This document shows, one piece after another, positions 28,897 to 37,936 of a DNA stretch of 64,000 nt; positions within the stretch are counted from its first letter, which is position 1, and each line of letters opens with the position of its first letter. This DNA is from SURF-28 sp034521465 (GTDB taxonomy: Bacteria > Bacteroidota > Ignavibacteria > Ignavibacteriales > Melioribacteraceae), in assembly GCA_034521465.1 (NCBI GenBank), contig JAXHMN010000016.1:806001-870000 (forward strand), read 5' to 3'. The position numbers and the translations under genes were made by a program. The notes beneath the pieces are model-generated. The model did no database searches. It was not told the DNA's origin and was given only the letters and a program-made list of their open reading frames with translations.

Positions 28897-28930
28897 AAAG
28901 CCCGACTTTTTCCAAAAGTCGGGCTTTTTT
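28897..28930 (+). terminator. Intrinsic terminator after katG
   Basis: A 14-base-pair stem AAAGCCCGACTTTT / AAAAGTCGGGCTTT with a TCC loop, followed by a T-run. It could work in both directions because the stem is flanked by A and T runs. Confidence 0.93.
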
Positions 28931-28969
28931 TATGTTGTAAAACTACGATCCTTCGTCCTTTGCCCAAGC

Positions 28970-29015
28970 GAATTGTAAGTCAAAACAGAAATTGTAAACC
29001 AAAACAAAATTGCAA
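28970..29015. repeat. Degenerate direct repeat, about 19-base period
   Basis: GAATTGTAAGTCAAAACA is followed by GAAATTGTAAACCAAAACAA and a partial AATTGCAAG. These are two and a half imperfect copies beside the MITE-like element. Confidence 0.45.
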
Positions 29016-29178
29016 GCCCAGAACAAGAGGCTGTCTCAAAAGGTCATTTCGATACGTCCGAAAAGCATCGGACTACTCAATGACCGTTGAATTTGGACGG
29101 TTTTCGAGTGTTCCGACGTAGTATGTCGGAATGTATCGAGAAAACTAAGGGTTTTGAGACAGCCTCTTGTTCTGGGCT
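29015..29178. mobile_element. 164-bp MITE-like element with perfect 27-bp terminal inverted repeats
   Basis: The arm 29015-29041 is the exact reverse complement of 29152-29178 over 27 bases; it contains GAGGCTGTCTCAAAA, a sequence I recall from ends of DDE transposons in Bacteroidota. The 110-base interior has no gene but folds further: CCGA..TCGG (29060s) and TTCCGAC..GTCGGAA (29110-29130). The size, perfect termini and lack of coding fit a miniature inverted-repeat transposable element mobilised in trans. Target-site duplication is not clear. It lies between the katG terminator and the convergent kgd gene. Confidence 0.75.
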
Positions 29179-29222
29179 ATAATACTATGCAAATAAGCGA
29201 CGAGAGATCGTCGCTTTACAAA

Positions 29223-32200
29223 TTACTTAAATGCTTTTTTGATTACTTCATCTTGAGACTTTTTGTGCATCTTCATAGAGCCCGGGGCAGGACTGGGGCT
29301 TTCCGGTTTACCCACATACTCAATCTTCTTATGCGATCCCATCACATCTATAAATTTAGGGAATAGATAATTCCAAGCTCCCATATTTCGAGGTTCTTCC
29401 TGAACCCAACGTATCTTTTTAACTTTCGGGTATGACTTTACAATCTTTTTTATTTGGTCAAGTTCTAACGGGTAATACTGTTCTAATCTAACTATTGCCG
29501 TATTTTCTATCTTCTCGGCTTCTTGATATTTTATCAAATCATAATATACTTTACCACTTGTAAATACAAGATTATCTATGTCTGATTTATCGTTCACTCT
29601 GCTATCATCAATTATCGGTAAAAACTCACCATCGGTGAATTCGGATATCTCAGAACGAGCTGCCGGTAAGCGCAATAGACTTTTGGGAGTCATCACAACT
29701 AAAGGTTTCTCTATTCCATCAATTAATTGCCGCCTCAACGAATGAAAGTACTGCGCAGGTGTTGTTGGATTGGTAACGTACATATTATTTTCAGCACAAA
29801 GAATTAGAAAGCGTTCTAATCTTGCGCTAGAATGTTCAGGGCCTTGTCCCTCCTGACCATGAGGCAGCAATAAAACCAGACTGTTTGGTAAATTCCATTT
29901 GGTATAAGAATTTACCATGAAGTTATCAATGATAACTTGTGCAGCATTCGCAAAGTCACCGAACTGGGCTTCCCACATTACCAAAGATTTTGGATCTGCC
30001 GCACTGTAACCAAATTCAAAACCGACCACGGCAGCTTCTGAAAGTAAACTATCTAATGGTTCTAACATCGCTTGTTCATCTCGAATTAAATTATGAGGAA
30101 TGATTTCCCTGCCGTCATTCATATCGGTTAAAATTAAATGTCGCTGACTAAAAGTTCCACGTGCGCTGTCTTGACCACTTAAACGAACCGGTATTCCTTC
30201 AAGTAAAAGTGAACCGAATGCAAGTGCCTCTCCGAAAGCCCAATCGATGCGTGAATTGCCTGTGAAAAATTCTTTCCTTTTTTCAATTTGCTTTTTCAAT
30301 TTAGGATTAAGCGAGAAATTATCGGGAAACCGTGTTAACCCTTTTACAACCTCACGCAGTTTTTCATTACTTACTTTTGAGTGATCGGATTCACACTCGC
30401 GCTCATATTCTTCTTTACTAATTGCCCAAGGTCTATCCGGTCGAAATGATACTTTAGTTTTCTTAGAATTTTTAAGACCTTTATCGAGAGTATCGTAAAT
30501 GTTCTTATCTTCCTTTTCAACTTCTTCCTTTTCAACAATCTTTTCGTTTATTAATCTCTTACTGTAGATTTGTTTAACGGAAGGATGTTCTTTAATTTTT
30601 TTATACATCAAAGGTTGAGTGTAAACAGGATCATCGCCTTCGTTGTGTCCGTGCCGTCTGTATCCGAACAAATCTATTACAACATCTTTTTTGAATCTCT
30701 GTCTGTATTCAAATGCTAATTCGGTGATCCAGACAGATGCTTCAGGGTCATCGCCGTTTACATGGAAGATTGGCGCTTGAACCATTTTAGCAACATCGGT
30801 TGCGTAAGGTGATGAACGTGCATCTTCCGGGGCTGTAGTAAATCCAATTTGATTATTTATAATGATGTGGATTGTACCGCCGGTTCTATAACCTTGCAGC
30901 TGAGAAAGATTTAATGTCTCCGCAACAACGCCTTGTCCCGCAAACGCTGCATCACCGTGGATCAAGACGGGAATGATTTTTTTCCGGTCTTTATCTTTTT
31001 GGCGAGTTTGTTTTGCTCGAACGACACCCTCTACAACCGGGTTGACCCATTCTAAATGACTTGGGTTGGATGCGATAGCTACTTTGATTTTTTTCCCGTC
31101 TTCGGTTTCATAAACACCGTTTGCTCCAAGATGATATTTCACATCGCCGGTTCCTTGCGGGACGTCCGGATTTATATCTTCTTCGAATTCCGAAAACAAT
31201 TTATCATATGATTTCCCAATAACGTTAGAGAGAACGTTCAGTCTTCCTCTATGTGCCATACCAAAGAAAACTTCCTCTACACCATCATTTACAGCTTTGT
31301 AAAGTAAGCGATCGATTACTGGAATTAAAGTTTCAGATCCTTCTAACGAAAATCTTTTGTGTCCTACGAAACGTGTATGTAAGAAGTGTTCAAAACCTTC
31401 GGCAACAATTAATCTATCTAGGATTCGTTTTTTCGTATCTGTTTTATATTCGGGAATATTGCGAACCGGTTCCATTTTACTTTGCAGCCAAGATTTCTCT
31501 TCGGGATTTTGAATATGCATATATTCAATCCCGATCATTTCACAATAAGTTTGATGTAGAGCTTCAAGTATTTCGCGAAGTGTACCGGTTGCCATACCGG
31601 CTAAGTTGCCTGTTATAAATTTTCTATCATAATCCCAAATAGTAAATCCGTAAGTTGATGGATCTAACTCTTGATGATGCGCCGCAATATTTGAGAGGGG
31701 ATTAAGGTTTGCAATTAGATGTCCTCGAACTCGGTACATGTTAATTAGTTGAAGAATTATTGCTTGCTTTTGAATATCATCGTTGCTTTGAACAGTTCCG
31801 TTGCCTGATGGAGTAGTATCGACACCCCAATTAACCGGTTGTTGAGGTATTTCCAAATCCTCAAAAAGTTTTTCGTAATAATTATCTTGCCCAAGCAATA
31901 GTTCATCGAAGAATTTTAAAAACTCTCCCGACTCAGCTCCTTGAATTATTCTATGATCGTAGGTGCTTGTAATGTTCATTACCTTACCGATTCCAAGCCC
32001 GGCTAAAGCTGTTTGATGCATCGCTTTAAATTCAGGCGGATAATCAATAGCTCCAACCGCGATAATACAACCTTGTCCGCTTAATAGTCTTGGTGTTGAT
32101 GATACCGTGCCTATTCCGCCGGGATTTGTCAAAGTTATTGTTGTATTTTGAAAATCCTTTGGTTCGATCTTTCCGGTTTTAGCTTTTGCTATTAAGTCAT

Positions 32201-32852
32201 CGTATGCATCACAAAATTCTTTAAAGTTCATCTTACCGGCTTTTTTGATGTTTGGAACTATTAAAGAACGGGTACCGTCTTTCCGCTCCACATCAACAGC
32301 TAAGCCCAAATTGATGTAAGGTTTTTTAACTAAGTTAGGTTCCTCTTCCAACACAGCAAACGAGTTGTTCATATTGGGCATTTTCTTTACCGCTTGAACA
32401 AGCGTGTATGCAACTAAGTGTGTAAAGGAAAGTTTTCTACTGTAAAGGCGTTTTAGTTGTTGGTTTATAATTCGGCGGTTCTCTTCTAATAGTTTAACCG
32501 AAACAGTTCTTAATGATGTTGCAGTAGGAATGGATAAACTGTTGTTCATGTTTTCAATAATTTTTGCACCAATTCCGGAAATTACCTGTGGCTCATCTTC
32601 ATCAGAAATCTCAAATGATTGAGAAATATCACTCTTAGTTTCTTTCTTTGATTTTACTTTTTTTGATTTGGTCTTCTCTTTGGATGGTGCATGACCGTTT
32701 GATGTCAACTCATCAAAGTAACTCTGCCAATATTCTGAAACTGATTCAGGATCGTCAAAATATTTTTCTAAAAGATCGGCAACAAAACCGTAGTTATAGC
32801 CAAAATGATTGAACAATTCTTTGTGATATTTGCTTACTTCGTTATCATCCAT
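29223..32852 (-). CDS. kgd: Multifunctional 2-oxoglutarate dehydrogenase (fused E2 core and E1)
   Basis: 1209 residues. The N-terminal segment (GYVADLLEKYFDDPES-like, residues ~20-50) matches the E1 N-terminal binding region. After a lysine-rich linker, residues ~85-325 are an E2 acyltransferase catalytic domain without lipoyl or E3-binding domains, with the catalytic motif YDHRIIQGAESGEF. Residues ~370-1209 are a complete ThDP-dependent SucA-type E1 (FGMAHRGRLNVLSNV, GDAAFAGQGVV, NNQIGFTT). This architecture is that of mycobacterial Kgd and its relatives. It decarboxylates 2-oxoglutarate in the TCA cycle. No separate lipoyl-bearing E2 or E3 gene is nearby. The frame is intact despite its length. 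Confidence 0.94.
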   Translation of the reverse strand: MDDNEVSKYHKELFNHFGYNYGFVADLLEKYFDDPESVSEYWQSYFDELTSNGHAPSKEKTKSKKVKSKKETKSDISQSFEISDEDEPQVISGIGAKIIENMNNSLSIPTATSLRTVSVKLLEENRRIINQQLKRLYSRKLSFTHLVAYTLVQAVKKMPNMNNSFAVLEEEPNLVKKPYINLGLAVDVERKDGTRSLIVPNIKKAGKMNFKEFCDAYDDLIAKAKTGKIEPKDFQNTTITLTNPGGIGTVSSTPRLLSGQGCIIAVGAIDYPPEFKAMHQTALAGLGIGKVMNITSTYDHRIIQGAESGEFLKFFDELLLGQDNYYEKLFEDLEIPQQPVNWGVDTTPSGNGTVQSNDDIQKQAIILQLINMYRVRGHLIANLNPLSNIAAHHQELDPSTYGFTIWDYDRKFITGNLAGMATGTLREILEALHQTYCEMIGIEYMHIQNPEEKSWLQSKMEPVRNIPEYKTDTKKRILDRLIVAEGFEHFLHTRFVGHKRFSLEGSETLIPVIDRLLYKAVNDGVEEVFFGMAHRGRLNVLSNVIGKSYDKLFSEFEEDINPDVPQGTGDVKYHLGANGVYETEDGKKIKVAIASNPSHLEWVNPVVEGVVRAKQTRQKDKDRKKIIPVLIHGDAAFAGQGVVAETLNLSQLQGYRTGGTIHIIINNQIGFTTAPEDARSSPYATDVAKMVQAPIFHVNGDDPEASVWITELAFEYRQRFKKDVVIDLFGYRRHGHNEGDDPVYTQPLMYKKIKEHPSVKQIYSKRLINEKIVEKEEVEKEDKNIYDTLDKGLKNSKKTKVSFRPDRPWAISKEEYERECESDHSKVSNEKLREVVKGLTRFPDNFSLNPKLKKQIEKRKEFFTGNSRIDWAFGEALAFGSLLLEGIPVRLSGQDSARGTFSQRHLILTDMNDGREIIPHNLIRDEQAMLEPLDSLLSEAAVVGFEFGYSAADPKSLVMWEAQFGDFANAAQVIIDNFMVNSYTKWNLPNSLVLLLPHGQEGQGPEHSSARLERFLILCAENNMYVTNPTTPAQYFHSLRRQLIDGIEKPLVVMTPKSLLRLPAARSEISEFTDGEFLPIIDDSRVNDKSDIDNLVFTSGKVYYDLIKYQEAEKIENTAIVRLEQYYPLELDQIKKIVKSYPKVKKIRWVQEEPRNMGAWNYLFPKFIDVMGSHKKIEYVGKPESPSPAPGSMKMHKKSQDEVIKKAFK

Positions 32853-32914
32853 TATTAGTTCTCTTAAATTTTTCTTTAGTTTTATAACAATTAAAAAGGA
32901 TATTAAGTTCTATA

Positions 32915-32922
32915 CAAAATTA
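32915..32922 (-). promoter_or_regulatory. Possible -7 element for kgd
   Basis: On the minus strand the sequence reads TAATTTTG, matching TAnnTTTG, about 63 bases before the kgd start. No clear -33 TTG was found. Confidence 0.35.
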
Positions 32923-33204
32923 TCAACAGTTTAACCTAAATGAAAGTAAAATCGTTGACATAAGAAGTATAATTAGAATTCTACTGTTTTTATTCGGGCA
33001 TTAAGTTGACTTAGAACTAAGATGAATACTCTTTTTATCTAATGTGTCTAAATAATAAAATGTATTTTCACCGAGCGTTAACAAGAAAAATGCATAAAAG
33101 TTTTTAATGTTATCTTCAAATGAGTGGGAGCTTTTATAATTTCTGTGTACTTAACCGGCTTTTATAAATGTCTATTTTATGTAAGTTAGCTTGTTAAACC
33201 CAAA

Positions 33205-33235
33205 TTGACATTGCCCCCAATTTGTAATAATTTTG
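33205..33235 (+). promoter_or_regulatory. Bacteroidota-type promoter of the nuo operon
   Basis: TTG at 33205-33207 (within TTGACA), a 20-base spacer, and TAATTTTG at 33228-33235 give a good match to TTG-N20-TAnnTTTG, 26 bases before the nuoA ATG. Confidence 0.65.
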
Positions 33236-33261
33236 ATAAATTCAAAACGAAATTATGACCT

Positions 33262-33630
33262 ATGATTGAACAGTATATTCCTATCATTTTAGTACTCATT
33301 ATTGCCGCACTTATTGCCGCTGCACTACTTTCGACTTCAAAATTATTCGGTCCGCAACGGCCGAATAAGGTGAAACTTATGCCTTACGAAAGTGGTAAGA
33401 ATCCAGTCGGCACTACAAAAGAAAGAATTTCCATTAAGTATTACCTCGTAGCAATGATGTTTATTATTTTTGATATTGAAGTGATTTACCTTTATCCATG
33501 GGGAGTTGAGTTCAAAAATTTATTTAACGAATACGGAATCTTTGCATTTTGGCCGATGTTAGTCTTTTTGATAGTGCTTGAATTGGGATTTCTTTATATC
33601 TGGAAGAAAGGAGCATTGAAATGGGATTAG
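33262..33630 (+). CDS. nuoA: NADH-quinone oxidoreductase subunit A
   Basis: NuoA is a small membrane subunit of complex I near the quinone site. 122 residues with three hydrophobic segments: the N-terminal IPIILVLIIAALIAAALL, a central YYLVAMMFIIFDIEVIYLYPW and a C-terminal FWPMLVFLIVLELGFLYIW. The conserved MPYESG motif and the FDIEVIYLYPW motif are present. The stop overlaps nuoB by ten bases, so the two are translationally coupled. It opens a six-gene nuo cluster. Confidence 0.96.
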   Translation: MIEQYIPIILVLIIAALIAAALLSTSKLFGPQRPNKVKLMPYESGKNPVGTTKERISIKYYLVAMMFIIFDIEVIYLYPWGVEFKNLFNEYGIFAFWPMLVFLIVLELGFLYIWKKGALKWD

Positions 33631-34139
33631 AAGCTAGACTTGCTTCTGATGGATATCTAACGACTAAACTAGATGCAGTGATTGCTTGGGCAAGAAAGAA
33701 CTCACTGTGGCCTATGCCGATGGGTATTTCCTGCTGTGCAATAGAAATGATGTCTGCAGTTGATCCAAAATATGATATGTCGCGTTTCGGTTCAGAAGTA
33801 ATGAGATTCACACCTCGCCAATGTGATCTCATGATTGTTGCCGGAACAGTTACTTATAAAATGGCGCACGTTGTAAGAAGAATTTATGATCAAATGCCCG
33901 GTCCAAAATGGGTAATAGCGATGGGCGCATGTACTTCCTCCGGCGGTATGTATCGTTCCTATCCTGTGGTTCAAGGGATTGATCAATTTCTGCCTGTAGA
34001 TGTTTATACAGCCGGTTGTCCTCCGAGACCTGAAAATCTATTAAATGCTGTAATGGAAGTTCAAAAGAAAATCGAAGGCACACATGCCAGAGATTATATA
34101 GATAAAGAATTGCTAGAACAATCCGTAAGTAATAACTAA
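33621..34139 (+). CDS. nuoB: NADH-quinone oxidoreductase subunit B
   Basis: NuoB carries the terminal [4Fe-4S] cluster N2 of complex I, next to the quinone. 172 residues. Its cluster ligands are visible: the tandem cysteines in GISCCAIEMMS, the cysteine in GACTSSGGMY and the cysteine in AGCPPRPENLL. The start ATG lies inside nuoA with an AAGGAG site upstream. nuoC follows after five bases. The protein is of normal length and the frame is intact. Confidence 0.97.
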   Translation: MGLEARLASDGYLTTKLDAVIAWARKNSLWPMPMGISCCAIEMMSAVDPKYDMSRFGSEVMRFTPRQCDLMIVAGTVTYKMAHVVRRIYDQMPGPKWVIAMGACTSSGGMYRSYPVVQGIDQFLPVDVYTAGCPPRPENLLNAVMEVQKKIEGTHARDYIDKELLEQSVSNN

Positions 34140-34144
34140 CTTCT

Positions 34145-34645
34145 ATGGAATTAAAAGAACTAATTGCGAACAAGTTTAAAGAAAACTTTGCGGAGGAAGT
34201 TGTAGAGATAACCGATTTCCGTGGAGATATTTCGGTAGAAATTAAACCGGAAAAAATTGTTGAGATTTGTAAATTTTTAAAGGAAGATTCCGAGCTGGAT
34301 TTTCAACAATGTGTTGATGTTACTGCAATTGATTGGGCTAAAAGAAAACGAAGATTTACAACCGTCTATCATTTGTTATCATATAACAAAAATCATCGGC
34401 TCAGATTAAAGTCAACAATTGAAGATGCTAAAAATCCGGAAATAGATTCGGTTGTATCAATTTGGTCCGGTGCAAATTGGTATGAAAGAGAAACTTGGGA
34501 TATGTATGGAATAGTCTTTAGAAATCATCCTGATCTTAGAAGAATTTATATGCCGGAAGCATTTGAATATTATCCTTTAAGAAAAGATTTTCCGGTAATG
34601 GGGATTCCCGGTTCGCTTCCTTTACCGGAGAAAGAAGAAGACTGA
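34145..34645 (+). CDS. nuoC: NADH-quinone oxidoreductase subunit C
   Basis: NuoC is the 30-kDa-type peripheral subunit of complex I that packs against NuoD. 166 residues. Signatures are FQQCVDVTAIDW near residues 56-67, and WYERETWDMYGIVFRNHPDLRRI, the family motif, near residues 118-140, followed by YPLRKDFPVMG. The stop overlaps the nuoD start by one base, indicating coupling. It is separate from NuoD here, unlike the NuoCD fusion of E. coli. Confidence 0.96.
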   Translation: MELKELIANKFKENFAEEVVEITDFRGDISVEIKPEKIVEICKFLKEDSELDFQQCVDVTAIDWAKRKRRFTTVYHLLSYNKNHRLRLKSTIEDAKNPEIDSVVSIWSGANWYERETWDMYGIVFRNHPDLRRIYMPEAFEYYPLRKDFPVMGIPGSLPLPEKEED

Positions 34646-35898
34646 TGCAAAACTTCATCGATATTAACAACGACGAAAAACTACTCAATAAATTATTAGA
34701 ATCCGATCCGGATATAACCATCGAAGATGCCCTGGAAAACGAAATGGTTATAAACATGGGTCCTCAGCATCCTGCAACCCATGGTGTTCTTCGCTTGGTT
34801 TTGAAACTTGATGGTGAGACTGTCGTAAAATGTATCCCCGAACTTGGTTATCTGCATCGCGGTTATGAAAAGATGGCAGAGAACATGAATTTCTACGATT
34901 ATATTCCGCACACAGATCGTTTAGATTATACTGCAAATTTATGTAATAATGTTGCATATGTTTTAGCTGTTGAAAAGTTAGCAGGTATCGAAGTGCCCGA
35001 ACGAGCAACATACATACGAATGATAGTAAATGAACTTGGCAGAATTATGGGGCACCTTGTTGCGGTTGGTACATTTGCACTCGATGTTGGTGCTATTACT
35101 GCTTTCATGTGGACTTTCAGAGAGAGAGAGTTTATTCAAAATATATTTGATAGAATCACCGGCGCAAGATTTACAACTAGTTATACAAGATTTGGCGGCG
35201 TAGCTTCGGATATTGACGATGAAGCAATCGCGATGATTAAAGAATTCTTCGATCGCTTTGTCGATACACATGATGAATTTGAAAGATTACTAAATACAAA
35301 TAGAATCTTCGTCGACCGGCTTGATGGAGTCGGGTTGTTGCCAAAAGACAAAGCAATTGGACTCGGTATAACCGGACCTAATCTCAGAGGTTCCGGCGTT
35401 GATTATGATATCCGGAGAGCAGCACCTTACATGTTTTATGATAAGATGGATTTTAACGTTCCTGTTTACCCCGAAGGCGATAGTCTTTCACGTTATTTTG
35501 TCAGAGTAGATGAAATTAAAGAATCGGTGAAAATCGTTCGTCAGTGTTTGGATCAAATTAAACCCGGACCCGTTTTATCAAATGATCCTAAAAAAGTTCT
35601 TCCCCACAAAGATGAGATTTATACAAAGATGGAAGAACTAATACATGATTTTATAATTGTAAACTTTGGAATCAATCCGCCGGTTGGTGATACTTACATG
35701 GCTGTTGAGAATCCGAAAGGTGAATTGGGTTTTTATATCGTGAGCAACGGAAGTGGTCATCCATGGAAGATGAAAATTCGTTCACCAAGTTTTTGCAATA
35801 TTCAAGCGCTTCCTTTAATGTGTGAAGGACAAATGATCTCTGATGTTGTTGCTATTATCGGAAGTATAGACCCGGTAATGGGTGAGGCGGATAAATAA
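34645..35898 (+). CDS. nuoD: NADH-quinone oxidoreductase subunit D
   Basis: NuoD is the 49-kDa-type subunit that forms the quinone-binding cavity with NuoB. 417 residues. The family signatures are MGPQHPATHGVLRLVLKLDGE near the N-terminus (residues ~33-53), ELGYLHRGYEKMAE, and the C-terminal RSPSFCNIQAL and SDVVAIIGSIDPVMGEADK ending. The first ~28 residues (acidic, IDINNDEKLLNKLL) are an extension before the core. The gene ends before a repeat-containing spacer leading to nuoE. Confidence 0.97.
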   Translation: MQNFIDINNDEKLLNKLLESDPDITIEDALENEMVINMGPQHPATHGVLRLVLKLDGETVVKCIPELGYLHRGYEKMAENMNFYDYIPHTDRLDYTANLCNNVAYVLAVEKLAGIEVPERATYIRMIVNELGRIMGHLVAVGTFALDVGAITAFMWTFREREFIQNIFDRITGARFTTSYTRFGGVASDIDDEAIAMIKEFFDRFVDTHDEFERLLNTNRIFVDRLDGVGLLPKDKAIGLGITGPNLRGSGVDYDIRRAAPYMFYDKMDFNVPVYPEGDSLSRYFVRVDEIKESVKIVRQCLDQIKPGPVLSNDPKKVLPHKDEIYTKMEELIHDFIIVNFGINPPVGDTYMAVENPKGELGFYIVSNGSGHPWKMKIRSPSFCNIQALPLMCEGQMISDVVAIIGSIDPVMGEADK

Positions 35899-35904
35899 AA
35901 TTTC

Positions 35905-35999
35905 TTAATCTTAATCCTAATCTTACTCTTACTCCTCGATTTAAAAGCGATTAAGATTATGATTAAGTATGATTAAGAGGAAGATAATGCTTAAGAGGA
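35905..35999. repeat. Imperfect inverted and direct repeat between nuoD and nuoE
   Basis: The left side has CTTAATCTTAATCCTAATCTT; the right side has several GATTAAG units (GATTAAGATTATGATTAAG, then TGATTAAGAGGAAGAT and TTAAGAGGAAGAT). The arms are imperfectly complementary around a loop near 35930-35948. The repeat sits inside an operon and may be an intergenic hairpin affecting nuoE expression or mRNA stability. Confidence 0.55.
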
Positions 36000-36015
36000 A
36001 GATCAAGAAAATGTG

Positions 36016-36519
36016 ATGGAAAATATTACTGAATCAAATACAGCTATGAAATTTAAGTTTACCGAAGAAAATCTTAAAAGAATAGAAGAAGCAAGAAAGA
36101 AATATCCAACTGCTTTAGCAGCATTAATGGATACTTTGTGGATTGCTCAAGAACAGAATGGATATTTGAGTAATGAGGTTATGTCCGAAGTTGCAGACGT
36201 TCTTGGTATTGACAAAGTATTAGTGTTATCCGCCGCAACCTTTTACACTATGTACCACAAAAAACAGATGGGTAAATATCATATACAAGTTTGCACAAAT
36301 GTATCTTGTATGCTTCAGGGCGGGTATGAAATTTGGAATCAGATAAAAGAGAAATACGGAATTGATAATTTAGGGGTGACGGAAGACGGAAATGTTTCTA
36401 TTGAGGAAGTTGAATGTATGGGCGCTTGTGGCTATGCGCCAATGATGGCAGTGAACGAAGATTATCATGAATACTTAACAAAAGAAAAAGTAGAAGAAAT
36501 TTTGGAATCGCTTAAATAA
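36016..36519 (+). CDS. nuoE: NADH-quinone oxidoreductase subunit E
   Basis: NuoE carries the [2Fe-2S] cluster N1a in the NADH-dehydrogenase module. 167 residues from ATG 36016 (a GTG directly before is a less likely start). The thioredoxin-like fold carries the ligands in the pattern C-x4-C ... C-x3-C: QVCTNVSCMLQGG and EVECMGACGYAPMMAV. The stop overlaps the nuoF ATG by one base. The N-terminal helical region YPTALAALMDTLWIAQEQNGYLS is the usual one. Confidence 0.96.
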   Translation: MENITESNTAMKFKFTEENLKRIEEARKKYPTALAALMDTLWIAQEQNGYLSNEVMSEVADVLGIDKVLVLSAATFYTMYHKKQMGKYHIQVCTNVSCMLQGGYEIWNQIKEKYGIDNLGVTEDGNVSIEEVECMGACGYAPMMAVNEDYHEYLTKEKVEEILESLK

Positions 36520-37848
36520 TGGAAAATATAAGAATAGTCCTTCCTGAAATAGAAAACTTACATCAAATTGATACGTACATTGATAACGGTGGATTCAAAG
36601 CCGCAAAAAAAGCATTCGAACAATCTCCCGATGATATTATTGAGCAAGTTAAAAAATCCGGTCTGCGCGGTAGAGGTGGAGCAGCATTTTCAGCCGGATT
36701 AAAATGGAGCTTCATGCCGAAGACTACCGACAAACCAAAGTACCTTTGTGTTAATGGTGATGAATCGGAACCCGGTTCATTTAAGGATAGAGAAGTTTTT
36801 GAAAAAAATCCGCATCAACTTATCGAGGGAACACTTATAGCATGTTATGCGATGGGAGCAAAGACCGCATACATCTATATTCGTGGTGAATATCATAAGT
36901 GGATTAACTTGATGCAGAAAGCCCTGGATGATGCTTATGCAAAAGGTTACGTGGGCGAAAAGATGAAAGAAACTTTCGGCACGGATTTCACATGTGAAAT
37001 ATATATTCATAAAGGTGCCGGCGCTTACATTTGTGGTGAAGAATCTGCTTTAATGAATTCGATTGAAGGGAAGAGAGGATATCCAAGAATTAAACCACCT
37101 TTCCCTGCACAGAATGGTTTATGGGGCAATCCAACAACAATTAATAATGTTGAGACAATTGCCAATGTTCCCAAAATTATTGAGAACGGATGGGAATGGT
37201 TTGCTGGCATCGGAGCGGAGAAACATCCCGGTACAATTCTTTATGGAATTAGCGGACATGTACAATAAACCGGGCGTTTACGAATTACCGACTGGAATTC
37301 TTTTAACGGAATTAATTTACGATGTAGCCGGTGGTGTTCCCGGTAATAAAAAAATTAAAATGGTAATTCCTGGTGGTTCTTCAATGCCGCCGTTAAGAGG
37401 AGATCAACTTGAGGGTGTTCGTATGGATGCCGAATCGCTCCAAGAAGTTGGTTCTGCAATCGGTACTGCAGGAGTGATGGTAATGGATGAAGATACTGAC
37501 ATTTTAAAAGTACTCGCGAGAATCACGAAATTTTATTACCACGAAAGCTGCGGACAATGTACACCCTGCCGTGAAGGGACAGGGTGGATGTTAAAATCTC
37601 TCAACAGAATGATTGACGGACAAGCAACTTCAAAAGACTTGGATTTACTTATTGATGTCGCAAACAATATTGAAGGAAATACAATTTGTGCATTAGGTGA
37701 CGCTGCTGCTTGGCCGGTTAAATTTACAATTGAACGTTTCCGAGAAGAACTTGAGCAGTATGTTAAACCGGAAGTTGAATTGCCGATTCACGATAAAGTC
37801 CATTCAATGCGTGGTACTAAGGTGCCGCTTGAAAAGCGTCGTATTTAG
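36519..37848 (+). CDS. nuoF: NADH-quinone oxidoreductase subunit F (frameshifted)
   Basis: NuoF binds NADH, FMN and the [4Fe-4S] cluster N3 in complex I. GLRGRGGAAFSAGLKW is the FMN/NADH-binding glycine loop, NGDESEPGSFKDREV and GAGAYICGEESALMNSIEG follow, and the C-terminal SCGQCTPCREGT gives the cluster ligands. The frame stops at 37268 in ISGHV|NKPGVYELPTG; deleting one base near 37262-37263 restores about 442 residues. The other complex I genes (nuoG-N) are not in this window, so the complex is encoded in at least two places. Confidence 0.95.
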
Positions 37849-37936
37849 GAAATTTTTAGACTTACCTGCTTTTGAGATGCCTCAAAATGACCTTGATTAG
37901 TTTCTGTTTTGAATCCATTCATTCTTCAAATCAGTT

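Larger units (their letters stand above)
32853..33261. other. Divergent intergenic region between kgd and nuoA
   Basis: 409 bases without a gene. It holds the candidate promoters for kgd (minus) and the nuo operon (plus). I see no strong palindrome or riboswitch-like fold elsewhere in it. Confidence 0.6.

Noticed and set aside
29154..29366. Small plus-strand frame overlapping the end of the MITE-like element
   Set aside because: It reads opposite to the conserved kgd C-terminus and has no support as a gene.
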